Source: Bacillota bacterium
GTDB lineage: Bacteria; Bacillota; Negativicutes; Sporomusales; CTSoil-080
Assembly (NCBI GenBank): GCA_017889625.1
Contig: JAGGAD010000001.1
Location: 1 to 64,000 of the forward strand
Length of the DNA stretch: 64,000 bases
Reading direction: 5' to 3'
Below the pieces are notes generated by a model that saw only the letters and a list, made by a program, of their open reading frames with translations, had not been told where the DNA came from and made no database searches. This document shows, one piece after another, positions 36,171 through 45,070 of this stretch (position 1 is its first letter; every line of letters starts with the position of its first letter). The translations under genes were made by a program, and so were the position numbers.

Positions 36171-36944
36171 ATGGAAGATATTTTTTCCTTAAAAGGCAAA
36201 AATGCGGTAGTTATCGGTGGCGCTGGCGGTATTGGCCAGGCTATTGCTAAAGGATTGGCTTTTTATGGTGCAAATGTTGCCATTGCCAGCAGAAAAATGG
36301 AAGGACTAACCAAAGCTGCTAAAGAAATTGGCGCTGAAGTTGGCAAGGAAATTAAAGTATTCCAGGTTGATTCATCTGATCAAGCTAGCATAAGAAATTT
36401 GGTTAGCACAGTTGTTAAGGATATGGGACGGGTAGATATTCTGGTAAATTCCCAAGGTCTTAACATGAAAGCACCAGCTCTTGAATTTGATATGAATAAT
36501 TGGGATGCTGTGTTTAGTGTTAATGTTAAGGGTCTAATGATGTGCTGTACTGAATTTGCCAAAGTAATGGTTAAACAAAATTATGGCAAAATTGTTAATG
36601 TTTCGTCGGTTCGCGGTGCGCGGGCCTGCGGCGGCGGAAATTCCGCATACTGTTCCAGCAAAGGCGCAGTTGACATGATGACCCGGACGTTGGCCGTTGA
36701 ATTGGCTAATAATAATATTACGGTAAATGCTATTGGGCCTACGGTTACTGAAACTCCAATGATGGTTAAGTTCTTAGCGAACGATCCTGGGGCTAAGGAA
36801 AGAATTGCGGCATCTCATCCGATTCATCGGATGGCTACAGTTGAAGATTGCATTGGGGCAGCGGTATTCCTTGCTTCTGATGCATCTAAATATGTTACCG
36901 GCCAAATCGTTTATCCTGATGGCGGACTTACCGCAGTAGGCTAA
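36171..36944 (+). CDS. Short-chain dehydrogenase/reductase (SDR), second
   Basis: 257 aa. Cofactor motif VIGGAGGIGQAIA near 13-25, NSQG in place of NNAG, catalytic Ser-Tyr-Lys in VNVSSVRG and YCSSKGAV, and the C-terminal VTGQIVYPDGGLTAVG. It is related to, but not a copy of, the SDR at 24200. Likely a hydroxy-acid or 3-oxoacyl reductase. It is the first gene divergent from the LysR regulator. Confidence 0.87.
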   Translation: MEDIFSLKGKNAVVIGGAGGIGQAIAKGLAFYGANVAIASRKMEGLTKAAKEIGAEVGKEIKVFQVDSSDQASIRNLVSTVVKDMGRVDILVNSQGLNMKAPALEFDMNNWDAVFSVNVKGLMMCCTEFAKVMVKQNYGKIVNVSSVRGARACGGGNSAYCSSKGAVDMMTRTLAVELANNNITVNAIGPTVTETPMMVKFLANDPGAKERIAASHPIHRMATVEDCIGAAVFLASDASKYVTGQIVYPDGGLTAVG

Positions 36945-37055
36945 ATAACTGACTAGTCAATAAAGATACATCCATACGGTGGTTGCTAAGTCGTAGCGAT
37001 AAACTTAAATAGGCAATTGAATGTGGTCGGTGAAAAATATATACATTGCTAATGA

Positions 37056-37101
37056 GAAGTCCTGAAACGTTTTTACCTATCGGGGTTCGTTTTAGGACTT
37101 C
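37056..37101 (+). other. Hairpin between SDR and hydroxyacyl dehydrogenase genes
   Basis: GAAGTCCTGAAACG (37056-37069) pairs with CGTTTTAGGACTTC (37088-37101) around a loop rich in T and G. There is no 3' T-tract. It may be a partial terminator inside the 293-bp gap, which holds no gene. Confidence 0.5.
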
Positions 37102-37237
37102 CGTTACTGGACGCATTCTAGTGCCTGGGATTATAACAGGAGTCCGATATACGGGGACTTAATGCGATGGATTGGGGGAAGTACCTGGTTCACCGCTTAA
37201 TTAGGTATATAGTATTCGGATACTGAAAGGAGTTATT

Positions 37238-38203
37238 ATGAACGTTGAGCAGATAAAAAAAGTTGCTTGTATCGGGGCAGGGGTTATTGGATCAAGTTGG
37301 GCGACTAATTTTGCTCTCAGGGGATATCCGGTTTGCATTTATGATATTGCTCAAGCTCCCTTAGATGTTGCCAAAAAAAATGTTGCCAGCAATATAGCGT
37401 TTCTCCTTGGTAAAGGTGTTGTAACTAAAGACGAAGCGTCAAAAGCCGAACAACGGGTTAGTTACACTACTAGCATTGAAGAAGCAGTAAAGGATGCTCA
37501 ATTTATTCAGGAAAGCGGCCCGGAAAGATATGAAATTAAGCGGAGTGTAGTGGGAGAAATTGAAAAATATACTGCCACTGATACTATTGTTGCCAGTAGC
37601 ACATCCGGCTTATTAATTACTGAAATTGCAAAGTTTGCACAGCATCCGGAACGATTTGTTGGTGGACATCCTTATAATCCGCCACATCTTATTCCGTTGG
37701 TTGAAATCACTAAAGGTGAAAAAACTAGCGAGGAAGCCTTGCAATGTGCCTATACATTCTACGAAAAGATTGGCAAAGAACCAGTAATTTTGAATAAGGA
37801 AACTTTGGGCTTTATTGCTAACCGCTTGCAGCTAGCATTAGCTCGTGAGTTTATGGATTTAATCTTAACTGGTGTATGTACCGTAGAGGATATTGATAAA
37901 GCGTTGTTATTTGGCCCTGGTCTTCGGATGGCAATTCTTGGTCCAATTCTGACCATGCATCTAGGCGGCGGCGCTGGTGGCGCAAAACAATTGTACACGA
38001 TGATTCGTGAGTCTTCACAGATGTGGCTGAAAGATATGGCCCACTGGACCGATATTCCGCTAGAGTGGCCTGATGTTGCTCAAGAAGGCGTACTCAAGGA
38101 ACTCGAAGATCGTCCTGCTGAATTCGGTAAAACTTCTGAAGAAATTATCAAATTCCGCGACAACATGCTAATTGAAATACTCAAGATGCATAAAAAGCTA
38201 TAG
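37238..38203 (+). CDS. 3-hydroxyacyl-CoA dehydrogenase family protein (carnitine dehydrogenase-like)
   Basis: 321 aa. NAD-binding motif ACIGAGVIGSSWATNFAL, then SGPERYEIK and STSGLL, and the catalytic His region GGHPYNPPHLIPLVEI. GHPYNPPH instead of GMHFFNP places it with L-carnitine dehydrogenase and gulonate dehydrogenase (CRYL1) rather than Hbd. The substrate may therefore be a free 3-hydroxy acid and not a CoA ester. AAAGGAGT precedes ATG. It is followed 89 bp later by a thiolase gene. Confidence 0.85.
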   Translation: MNVEQIKKVACIGAGVIGSSWATNFALRGYPVCIYDIAQAPLDVAKKNVASNIAFLLGKGVVTKDEASKAEQRVSYTTSIEEAVKDAQFIQESGPERYEIKRSVVGEIEKYTATDTIVASSTSGLLITEIAKFAQHPERFVGGHPYNPPHLIPLVEITKGEKTSEEALQCAYTFYEKIGKEPVILNKETLGFIANRLQLALAREFMDLILTGVCTVEDIDKALLFGPGLRMAILGPILTMHLGGGAGGAKQLYTMIRESSQMWLKDMAHWTDIPLEWPDVAQEGVLKELEDRPAEFGKTSEEIIKFRDNMLIEILKMHKKL

Positions 38204-38291
38204 TTATTTTAATGCAGGGAAAATCCTTACATTAAAGGCGCAAAGTAGTAAAAAATCTAATAATGTTCTAAAAACAGGAGGAGATATATAA

Positions 38292-39470
38292 ATGAGAGCA
38301 ATGAGAGAAGCCGTAATCGTGTCGTCTGTACGTACTCCGGTTGGTAAATGCCGTGGCGCGTTAGCCTCAGTACCAGCTCATCAATTGGGAGCATTGGCAG
38401 TAAAAGAAGCCGTAAAACGGGCTAAAATTGATCCGTCAACTATTGAAGATGTAATTTATGCTAATCTAATGAACCATGAAATCAACAACATGGGTCGTAT
38501 GGTTGCTTTGGAAGCTGGTTTACCGATAACTGTTCCTGGCATTACCTTGGACCGTCAGTGCCCGGCATCACTTAATGCGCTTGCATATGCAGCAATTCTT
38601 ATTGAAGCTGGTTATCATGATGTTCTTGTTGCTGGTGGTGTAGAAAGCGATTCGCGTCGGCCTTATGTTATGGATAAAGCGCCTGGCGCTTATCAGGTAG
38701 CTCCACCGCAGTGGTCGGTGATACACACTGCTCCTGACGCAATTGGCAATTTGCCAATGGGCATTACTGCGGAAAACATAGCAGAGCAGTATGGCATTAC
38801 TCGTGAAGAATGTGACGCATTTGCGGTTCGTAGCCATCAAAAATTAGCCGCTGCCTGGGATGCTGGCTATTTCAACGAACAAATTGTTCCGGTTGAAGTA
38901 AATTTGGGTAAAGGTAAAACAGCAATGTTTACCAAGGATGAAGCGTTACGGCCTGAAACCAGCATGGAAAGCCTTGCTAAGTTGCGTCCGTCGTTCAAAA
39001 AAGACGGGGTTTTGACTGCTGGCAATAGTTCGCCAATGAGTGACGGCGGCGGTGCTATGGTTATTATGGAAAAACAATTGGCTAAATCGATGGGCCTTGA
39101 AATATTGGCTACATTCAAAGGCTATGCTACGGCTGGTGTTGATCCTAAAATTATGGGTGTTGGACCAATTGCTTCGACCAATCTGTTGTTCAAGAAAACT
39201 GGCATGACCATGAAGGACATTGACATTGTAGAAATCAACGAAGCGTTTGCCTCGCAGTCAATCGCTTGTGTCCGTGACCTTAAGATTCCTGAGGATAAGT
39301 TCAATGTAAACGGTGGCGCTATTGCGCATGGTCATCCATTAGCAGGCTCGGGGGCTGTTTTGGTAGCTAAAACAATCTACGAACTGAAAAGGCGCAATCT
39401 TAGCACTGGTCTTATCAGCTTCTGCGCTGGCGGCGGTGCTGGTGTTTCGGTTATTATCGAACGCGAATAA
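38292..39470 (+). CDS. Thiolase (acetyl-CoA acetyltransferase family)
   Basis: 392 aa. Nucleophilic Cys90 in DRQCPASLNAL, the His of GGAIAHGHPLAGSGA, and the second Cys in FCAGGGAGV, so the catalytic triad is complete. It cleaves or forms 3-oxoacyl-CoA. The residues around Cys90 (CPAS) depart from the common CSSG/CGSG, which may mean an unusual acyl partner. AGGAGG lies upstream; a second in-frame ATG is four codons in. Last gene of this unit. Confidence 0.9.
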   Translation: MRAMREAVIVSSVRTPVGKCRGALASVPAHQLGALAVKEAVKRAKIDPSTIEDVIYANLMNHEINNMGRMVALEAGLPITVPGITLDRQCPASLNALAYAAILIEAGYHDVLVAGGVESDSRRPYVMDKAPGAYQVAPPQWSVIHTAPDAIGNLPMGITAENIAEQYGITREECDAFAVRSHQKLAAAWDAGYFNEQIVPVEVNLGKGKTAMFTKDEALRPETSMESLAKLRPSFKKDGVLTAGNSSPMSDGGGAMVIMEKQLAKSMGLEILATFKGYATAGVDPKIMGVGPIASTNLLFKKTGMTMKDIDIVEINEAFASQSIACVRDLKIPEDKFNVNGGAIAHGHPLAGSGAVLVAKTIYELKRRNLSTGLISFCAGGGAGVSVIIERE

Positions 39471-39498
39471 TTTTATAAAAAGTAATAAAAGTAATATA

Positions 39499-39538
39499 AA
39501 AGAGGTCGGCCGCGTTAAAAAGCGGCGGATCTCTTTTT
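39499..39538 (+). terminator. Terminator after the thiolase gene
   Basis: AAAGAGGTCGGCCGC pairs imperfectly with GCGGCGGATCTCTTT, followed by a short T-run. Confidence 0.7.
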
Positions 39539-39539
39539 G

Positions 39540-39944
39540 CATGTGCACCCGGAATGGTCCTAATCTAGGGGTCAAAGTGTCCATATCCCTGGTAGATAGT
39601 GCCAAGCGTGCCCATCCAATAATGCTTATACTATTTTCGCATAAGAGAGTAACACAAAGAGCATTTTTAAATTATTTCAATTTTTGGTATATTTAACACA
39701 AATCACTGTTGTTACAATATTTACTAATAAGTGATTTTTATAGACTATAAATTACAAATTAGGTGAGAAAGGCAGGCCTTGTTTGTATTGAATTATCTAA
39801 AAATTTATAATTTAATACAAAATTATAAATTTTTAAAAGACTAGTTTGGGGCAATTAGTGATTAGCACTAAATTTGAGTGACAATCATTATTTAGCATAA
39901 GAGAGCAAAAGGGGGAGATAAATAAGCGTTTTATTAGCACTACA
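39540..39944. other. AT-rich gene-free stretch with inverted repeats
   Basis: No supported gene. There is a spaced inverted repeat AAATCACT (39700-39707) / AGTGATTT (39730-39737), and an AT-only hairpin with a 16-bp stem at 39798-39834. A similar AGTGA-type palindrome, TTATCACT-N7-AGTGATAA, lies at 43315-43337 before the second porin. These may be regulator sites for the porin genes. Confidence 0.4.
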
Positions 39945-40181
39945 AAAAAAGGAGGTGGCTGCGGAAACAGTGCCTTCCGATACTGCGGTTAAATCAAAAA
40001 GTGAAAGGAAACGATGGGAAATTTCATTTACTTGTATTTGCCACAGTCGTTGGAACAAGGCGGTACTATCAAAGATAGTACAATTTTACACTAGCAAACA
40101 GTATCAAATCAAAGCAATTAGACACTATTTTAGTTGATTACAGAAAATAACTCTGCAAATAATCTAAAAGGTGGGAAAGTT
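39945..40181 (+). ncRNA. Conserved structured 5' leader of porin 1 (candidate cis-acting RNA)
   Basis: The last about 240 nt before this porin are recognisably conserved before the second porin (43375-43612). The element has a stem GTGAAA/TTTCAT (40001-40006 with about 40022-40027), a conserved GCCA-N-AGTCG-N-TGGA segment, a hairpin GTACTATC-AAA-GATAGTAC (40063-40081), and a near-identical 3' part (GACACTATTTTAG-TGATTACAG). The hairpin arms differ between the copies but still pair. A 60-codon frame crosses it, but the second copy has stops there, so I treat it as RNA. No known class recognised. Confidence 0.5.
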
Positions 40182-41510
40182 ATGAAAAAAACTACAATTG
40201 CGATAATTATGATAGCTATATTTTGTTTTGCCAGTGTGGCCGCTGCGGCTGCAACTCCCTTTAGTGATGTTCCCGCAAATCACTGGGCATATGGCGCGGT
40301 AAATAAGCTTGTTAAAGCTGGTATTATCGACGGTATGGGTGGTTTTCAGGGTGATAAAACTTTGACCCGTTATGAAATGGCACAAATCGTGGCAAATGCC
40401 ATGACAAAATCAGATAAAGCTGATGCCGAAACTAAAGCAATTATTGATAAGCTCAGTCATGAGTTTGCTAACGAATTACAAGCTATTGGTATTCGGTTAG
40501 CGGCATTGGAACAAAACCAAAGTCCCTTAAAAATAACCGGTTTTGCTCAGTATCGTTATGAATATGCAGAAAATCCGCGGACTTTAACTACAAATGGTCA
40601 ATCTTCACAATATGGGGTAGCTAGTGATAAAACCCAGTCGCGGACAGCGGTTGCTTTGTTCTTAGATAATAAGTTTGACGGCAACACCTACGCGCATGTT
40701 TGGTTGAATGAGGAAAACCTTGACGGACAATGTAGCGATACTAATGACATCGAAACCAATGTACATGTTCAAGAAGCTTATTTTGCTGATAAAATGGGTA
40801 ACGTGGAAGTTGCCTTCGGTAAGTTTTTGCCTGATTGTGGGTTGGGTACACTTGCTGGAGCACCATTTATGGGTGGCGGTCGCTTGGTTCTTAATATTGG
40901 TGATGAAAAAGTAAGAGTATGGTCGACTAAATTTGGTGGAATGACCTTTAATCAAGGCGATGTAACCATACCTATTAATAAAAATGGCAAAATTGTCGTT
41001 TCTTATTTTGGCGATAATCAACAAAGTCTGTATGATGCTACATTGGCTGGATTTGTGTACAATATCACTCCTGATATTAAGCTGGATGGAGAATATGGTC
41101 AAAATAAGGGTGCTACTGCAAAGCTAGCTGATGATGGTAATACACCAAAGGCTGCATACTTAAGAGCTAAATACAAAGGTGCTAATCCGTTTCAAGTTGG
41201 TTCTTATGGCGTTGCGGTGCAGTACCGTAAGGCTAATGACGGTTTTGACATCATGGCTATGGCTGCTCCGTATGCTTGGAACACGCCTTATAACTGGAGT
41301 TCTCCTGCCGGTGGCGGTGTTGCAAACAACATGAAAGGCGTTGAATTATCGGTTGAAACTACCATTGCTCCACGACTTATTTTCTCAGCGGCCTATGGAA
41401 TCATGAAAGCGGATGTTACTTCTTCATTTGGTATGAGTCATGATATTACTCCGGCTGTATCTAATGATTCTCAAAAATACCTCACTGCTCAGCTATTCTA
41501 CCTCTTTTAA
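40182..41510 (+). CDS. SLH-domain outer-membrane porin (OmpM-like), copy 1
   Basis: 442 aa from the ATG at 40182 after AAAAGGTGGGAAAGTT. Signal peptide about 1-24 (cleavage near AAAAA-TPF), one S-layer-homology domain (about 26-80: PFSDVPANHWAYGAVNKLV, DKTLTRYEMAQIVANAM), a coiled-coil spacer (about 85-118), then a beta-barrel of alternating strands ending in an aromatic (FYLF). This is the layout of OmpM proteins, which tether the outer membrane to the peptidoglycan in Negativicutes and form a channel. It is followed by an MFS transporter gene, so outer and inner membrane passage are paired. Confidence 0.92.
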   Translation: MKKTTIAIIMIAIFCFASVAAAAATPFSDVPANHWAYGAVNKLVKAGIIDGMGGFQGDKTLTRYEMAQIVANAMTKSDKADAETKAIIDKLSHEFANELQAIGIRLAALEQNQSPLKITGFAQYRYEYAENPRTLTTNGQSSQYGVASDKTQSRTAVALFLDNKFDGNTYAHVWLNEENLDGQCSDTNDIETNVHVQEAYFADKMGNVEVAFGKFLPDCGLGTLAGAPFMGGGRLVLNIGDEKVRVWSTKFGGMTFNQGDVTIPINKNGKIVVSYFGDNQQSLYDATLAGFVYNITPDIKLDGEYGQNKGATAKLADDGNTPKAAYLRAKYKGANPFQVGSYGVAVQYRKANDGFDIMAMAAPYAWNTPYNWSSPAGGGVANNMKGVELSVETTIAPRLIFSAAYGIMKADVTSSFGMSHDITPAVSNDSQKYLTAQLFYLF

Positions 41511-41559
41511 TTAATCGCAACCAAGTACTAATTTTTTTTCAATCGAAGTATCTAAGCGG

Positions 41560-41592
41560 GCGGGACGAGCTAAGCGTATCAGCTCGTCCCGC
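41560..41592 (+). terminator. GC-rich hairpin after porin 1
   Basis: GCGGGACGAGCT / AGCTCGTCCCGC, 12-bp perfect stem. The nearest T-run is about 12 nt further on. It is likely partial termination between the highly expressed porin gene and the transporter gene. The same element follows porin 2. Confidence 0.65.
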
Positions 41593-41634
41593 AAATTCGC
41601 AATTTTTAGTTAATGATGGTTAAGTGAATAATTG

Positions 41635-41655
41635 CACTATTAAAGTTTAATAGTG
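41635..41655. promoter_or_regulatory. 21-bp palindrome upstream of MFS gene 1, candidate operator
   Basis: CACTATTAAA-G-TTTAATAGTG, a perfect 10-bp inverted repeat around one base, 32 bp before the transporter start. The same palindrome, with A as centre base, lies before MFS gene 2 (45071-45091). Confidence 0.6.
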
Positions 41656-41686
41656 TTGAATTATAAAAATAATTGGGGGGAAAAGA

Positions 41687-42961
41687 ATGGGTAAAGATGT
41701 AGTATATCCGAAGTTTCGTTGGTTTGTGTTCATCGCCCTTTGCTTAGCGACTGCGACAAACGCAGTTACCTTGATTGCACCAGCGACGTTAATCGGTCCG
41801 ATTGCCAAAGCGCTTGGGGTCAGCCTAGGCGAAACCGTTGGTGCTACAATGGGAACGTATAACCTATTTGGTGCTATTGCCTGTATTGCCGGGGGGTGGT
41901 TCCTTGACCGGTTTGGCGTAACGCGGGTATGGGTTGTATGTCTGTTATTGATGATCATTAGTTCGTTGCTGATGCCAGTTTTCGGCACAACTATCATGGG
42001 ATTAGCCGTACTCAGATCTATCCAAAGTATTGGTGGCGGTCCGATTATGGGGTCAACAGTCCGACTTGCCGCGGAATGGTTTCCTAAAAGTGAACGCGGC
42101 TTTGTGACCGGGATTCAAGGGGTAGCAATGGGCCTGGGGATTATTATCGGCTTAATGCTTGCGCCTGGGTTTATGCAGCTTACCGGAGAATGGGCAATGA
42201 CGATGGCGTGCGTCAGCATTGTAGGTATTATTGCTTTGATTTTTACGTTTATTATAGCTGTCGGACCGAAAGCTCCGAAGGTAGAGGAAATCCGAGTTCA
42301 AACGGCTGCTGGTAATGAGAGCGCCTTTAAATTGGCACTTAAACAGCCTGCTACTTGGCTGGTAATTGCTTGTGTAGCTTTGGCCGGTTGGATATTCCAA
42401 GGGTTTAATGATATCGTGCCAAGCTATATAGCGATTGATCCTCCGGTAGGTCTGGGGATGGGGCCGATGGTGTCTGGCAGTATGATGTCGGCAGTTCAAG
42501 TTGTCTTCATGCTTGGTGCGATTTTGAGCGGCTTTATTGTAGAAAAATTATTTAAAGGCAGTTCGAAAACTGTATCGGTCATTGCCTTTATTGGTTTTGC
42601 GGTATTTATTTTCGCGATTAAATTTGACGCCGTAACTGCTAGTAGCTCCACGCTGCTAGGTTGTTTGTTGCTGGCAGGGTTCTTTAACTCGTTTCTTACT
42701 CCGGTGCCGATGGCCTTTATTGCTAAGAATTACCCGGAAAGCGTTACCGGTAAACTGGGTGGTGTTGCGCAGGGCTTGGGTATGTTCGGGGGAACGGTAG
42801 GTGTTTCGCTCGGTGCCACGGCGCTGCATATGACTAATATGTATCAGCTACCAATTACTATCATAGTTGTCGTTGCAGTTGTTGGTTGCTTGTGCGCATT
42901 TGGGCAAAACATGCCGAAAGTTTTTGCTAAAAATACTAATTCAACAGGTATTAAATGTTAG
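41687..42961 (+). CDS. MFS transporter, OFA (oxalate:formate antiporter) type, copy 1
   Basis: 424 aa, about 12 membrane helices. The N-terminal half has GxxLDRFGVTRVW after helix 2 and a long glycine-rich helix pair (GIQGVAMGLGIIIGLMLAPGF) typical of the OFA family of carboxylate transporters. Substrates in the family are small mono- or dicarboxylates; here it is unknown. GGGGGGAAAAGA precedes ATG. It is paired with porin 1. Confidence 0.85.
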   Translation: MGKDVVYPKFRWFVFIALCLATATNAVTLIAPATLIGPIAKALGVSLGETVGATMGTYNLFGAIACIAGGWFLDRFGVTRVWVVCLLLMIISSLLMPVFGTTIMGLAVLRSIQSIGGGPIMGSTVRLAAEWFPKSERGFVTGIQGVAMGLGIIIGLMLAPGFMQLTGEWAMTMACVSIVGIIALIFTFIIAVGPKAPKVEEIRVQTAAGNESAFKLALKQPATWLVIACVALAGWIFQGFNDIVPSYIAIDPPVGLGMGPMVSGSMMSAVQVVFMLGAILSGFIVEKLFKGSSKTVSVIAFIGFAVFIFAIKFDAVTASSSTLLGCLLLAGFFNSFLTPVPMAFIAKNYPESVTGKLGGVAQGLGMFGGTVGVSLGATALHMTNMYQLPITIIVVVAVVGCLCAFGQNMPKVFAKNTNSTGIKC

Positions 42962-42998
42962 TTCAGTTTTAATTGGGCGAAAAGAATTTAAAACTGCT

Positions 42999-43058
42999 AC
43001 CCATTAATAAAAGTGTAGCCTATTTCTTAGGAGATAGGTTGCATTTTTATTAATGGGT
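42999..43058 (+). terminator. Terminator after MFS gene 1
   Basis: ACCCATTAATAAAA pairs with TTTTATTAATGGGT, with an inner stem GCCTAT/ATAGGT. T-rich sequence follows. The rest of 43059-43374 is AT-rich and gene-free, with TTATCACT-N7-AGTGATAA at 43315-43337. Confidence 0.8.
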
Positions 43059-43374
43059 GTCTTTATTTATTACTGGAAGGAGTGAACTGGTTTTTCATCA
43101 TTTTAAGATAGTAAAAACAAATTATGGTTATTATGTATGCCTTATAATAAGTAGTTGACTTTGGCTAGTCCATCGGCTACAATCTAGACAAGAAATTAGT
43201 CGATTTTTATACAAAGATGTCAGAAAATATCGTTAATATTTATTAATTTATGGATTATTTACAAATTGCTACATATATGTACTTTTAATGTGGCAATAGT
43301 TAATAGTTTGATATTATCACTAAAATTAAGTGATAATTGTGTTGTTATCAAGAGTTATTCTGAAAGGGGGGAGA

Positions 43375-43612
43375 CAATAAGTTAAGTTTATCTCTAACCA
43401 TAAGGAGGAGGCAACGGTCGGCTAAACTGAACAGGTGAAAGAAACTTTGGATTATTTCACAATAGTTTATTTGGCCAAAGTCGCTGGAGTAAGGAACATT
43501 CTCGAAGAGAATACCGATTTCACTAGCAAGCGGTAACCAATAAAGCAATTTGACACTATTTTAGCTGATTACAGAATTAAACTCTGCAAATAACTTAAAA
43601 GGTGGGAAAATT
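43375..43612 (+). ncRNA. Conserved structured 5' leader of porin 2 (candidate cis-acting RNA)
   Basis: Second copy of the leader at 39945-40181. Stem GTGAAA/TTTCAC (43435-43440, 43455-43460), GCCA-AAGTCGCTGGA, and hairpin ATTCTC-GAA-GAGAAT (43498-43512) at the place of GTACTATC-AAA-GATAGTAC in copy 1. Pairing is kept while sequence changes. The 3' part up to the ribosome site is nearly the same as copy 1. Confidence 0.5.
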
Positions 43613-44947
43613 ATGAAAAAAGGTACAATTGCGATAATTATGATTGCAGTATTCTGTTTCGCCAGTGTTGCTACCGCGGCTACTACTCCCTTCAGCGATG
43701 TTCCCTCAACTCACTGGGCTTATGGTGCGGTAAACAAGCTTGCTAAAGCTGGTATCATCGACGGGATGGGTAAAGGCGGTTTCCAGGGGGATAAAACGCT
43801 GACTCGTTATGAGATGGCGCAAATCGTGGCCAATGCCATGACAAAATCAGATGAAGCTGATGCCGAGAATAAAGCAATTATTGATAGACTTAGCCAAGAA
43901 TTTGCCACTGAATTACAAGCCCTTGGTATTCGAGTAGCGGCATTGGAACAAAACCAGAGCCCGTTAAAAATAAGCGGTTTTGCTCAGTATCGTTACGAAT
44001 ATGCGGAAAATCCCAGGACTCTAACTACGAATGGTCTAGCTTCACAATATGGGGTAGCTAGTGATAAAACCCAGTCGCGGACGGCTTTAAACTTATTCTT
44101 AGATAATAAATTTGACGGCAACACTTACGCGCATGTTTGGTTGAACCAGGAAAATCTTGATGGACAAATTAATGATAGCAATGACATCGAAGCAAACGTG
44201 CATGTCCAAGAAGCTTATTTTGCCAATAAAATGGGGAATATTGAAGTTGCTGTTGGTAAGTTTTTGCCGGACAGTGGCTTGGGTACTCTTTCCGGGGCAC
44301 CGTTTATGGGTGGTGGTCGCTTAGCTTTTAATATCGGCAATGAGAAAGTAAGAGTATGGTCAACAAAATTTGGTGGTATGACCTTTAATCAAGGCGATGT
44401 AACCATACCATTTAGCAAAAACGGCAAGATTATTGCATCCTATTTCGGTGATAAGGGAAAAAACTTATATGATGCCACATTAGCAGGTTTTGTGTACAAT
44501 ATTACTCCTGATATTAAGCTGGATGGAGAATATGGTCAAAATAAGGCCGCTACTGCAAAGCTAGCTGATAATGGTAATACACCTAAGGCTGCGTATTTAA
44601 GGGCAAAATACAAAGGCGCTAATCCTTTTCAAGTGGGTTCTTATGGGGTTGCGGTGCAGTACCGCAAAGCGAATGACGGTTTTGATATCATGAGTATGGC
44701 TGCTCCGTATGCGTGGAACGCGCCTTATAACTGGAGTTCCCCGGCCGGCGGTGGCGTTGCAAACAACATGAGAGGCGTAGAATTATCGGTTGAAACTACT
44801 ATAGCTCCGCGGCTTATCTTCTCCGCGGCGTATGGAGCCATGAAGGCTGATGTTACTTCTTCGTTTGGCATGACTGCTGGTATTACTCCGGGTGTAGCTA
44901 AAGATAATCAGAAATACCTCACAGCTCAACTCTTCTACCTTTTCTAA
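43613..44947 (+). CDS. SLH-domain outer-membrane porin (OmpM-like), copy 2
   Basis: 444 aa. Same plan as copy 1: signal peptide, SLH domain (TPFSDVPSTHWAYGAVNKLA), coiled coil, beta-barrel with C-terminal FYLF. It is highly similar to copy 1 along the full length; a small difference in the SLH domain (IDGMGKGGFQGD against IDGMGGFQGD) accounts for the two extra residues. Changes cluster in probable barrel loops, for example NDSNDIEAN and FGDKGKNLYDA, which could alter channel selectivity. Confidence 0.92.
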   Translation: MKKGTIAIIMIAVFCFASVATAATTPFSDVPSTHWAYGAVNKLAKAGIIDGMGKGGFQGDKTLTRYEMAQIVANAMTKSDEADAENKAIIDRLSQEFATELQALGIRVAALEQNQSPLKISGFAQYRYEYAENPRTLTTNGLASQYGVASDKTQSRTALNLFLDNKFDGNTYAHVWLNQENLDGQINDSNDIEANVHVQEAYFANKMGNIEVAVGKFLPDSGLGTLSGAPFMGGGRLAFNIGNEKVRVWSTKFGGMTFNQGDVTIPFSKNGKIIASYFGDKGKNLYDATLAGFVYNITPDIKLDGEYGQNKAATAKLADNGNTPKAAYLRAKYKGANPFQVGSYGVAVQYRKANDGFDIMSMAAPYAWNAPYNWSSPAGGGVANNMRGVELSVETTIAPRLIFSAAYGAMKADVTSSFGMTAGITPGVAKDNQKYLTAQLFYLF

Positions 44948-44995
44948 TTAATCGCAACAAAATATCGATTTTCTCCAAGTAAGGTATCTAACCGG

Positions 44996-45028
44996 GCGGG
45001 ACGAGCTAACTGCGTTAGTTCGTCCCGC
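44996..45028 (+). terminator. GC-rich hairpin after porin 2
   Basis: GCGGGACGAGCTAAC / GTTAGTTCGTCCCGC, a 15-bp stem with one G-U pair, in the same position as the hairpin after porin 1. The T-run is again some nucleotides downstream. Confidence 0.65.
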
Positions 45029-45070
45029 GAATCCGCAATTTTTAGTTAATGATGACTAAGAAAATAATCG

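Noticed and set aside
39955-40137. A 60-codon frame starting near a strong AAAGGAGG before porin 1
   Set aside because: The homologous stretch before porin 2 contains stops in that frame, while RNA stems are kept. Treated as leader RNA, though a peptide in one copy is not excluded.
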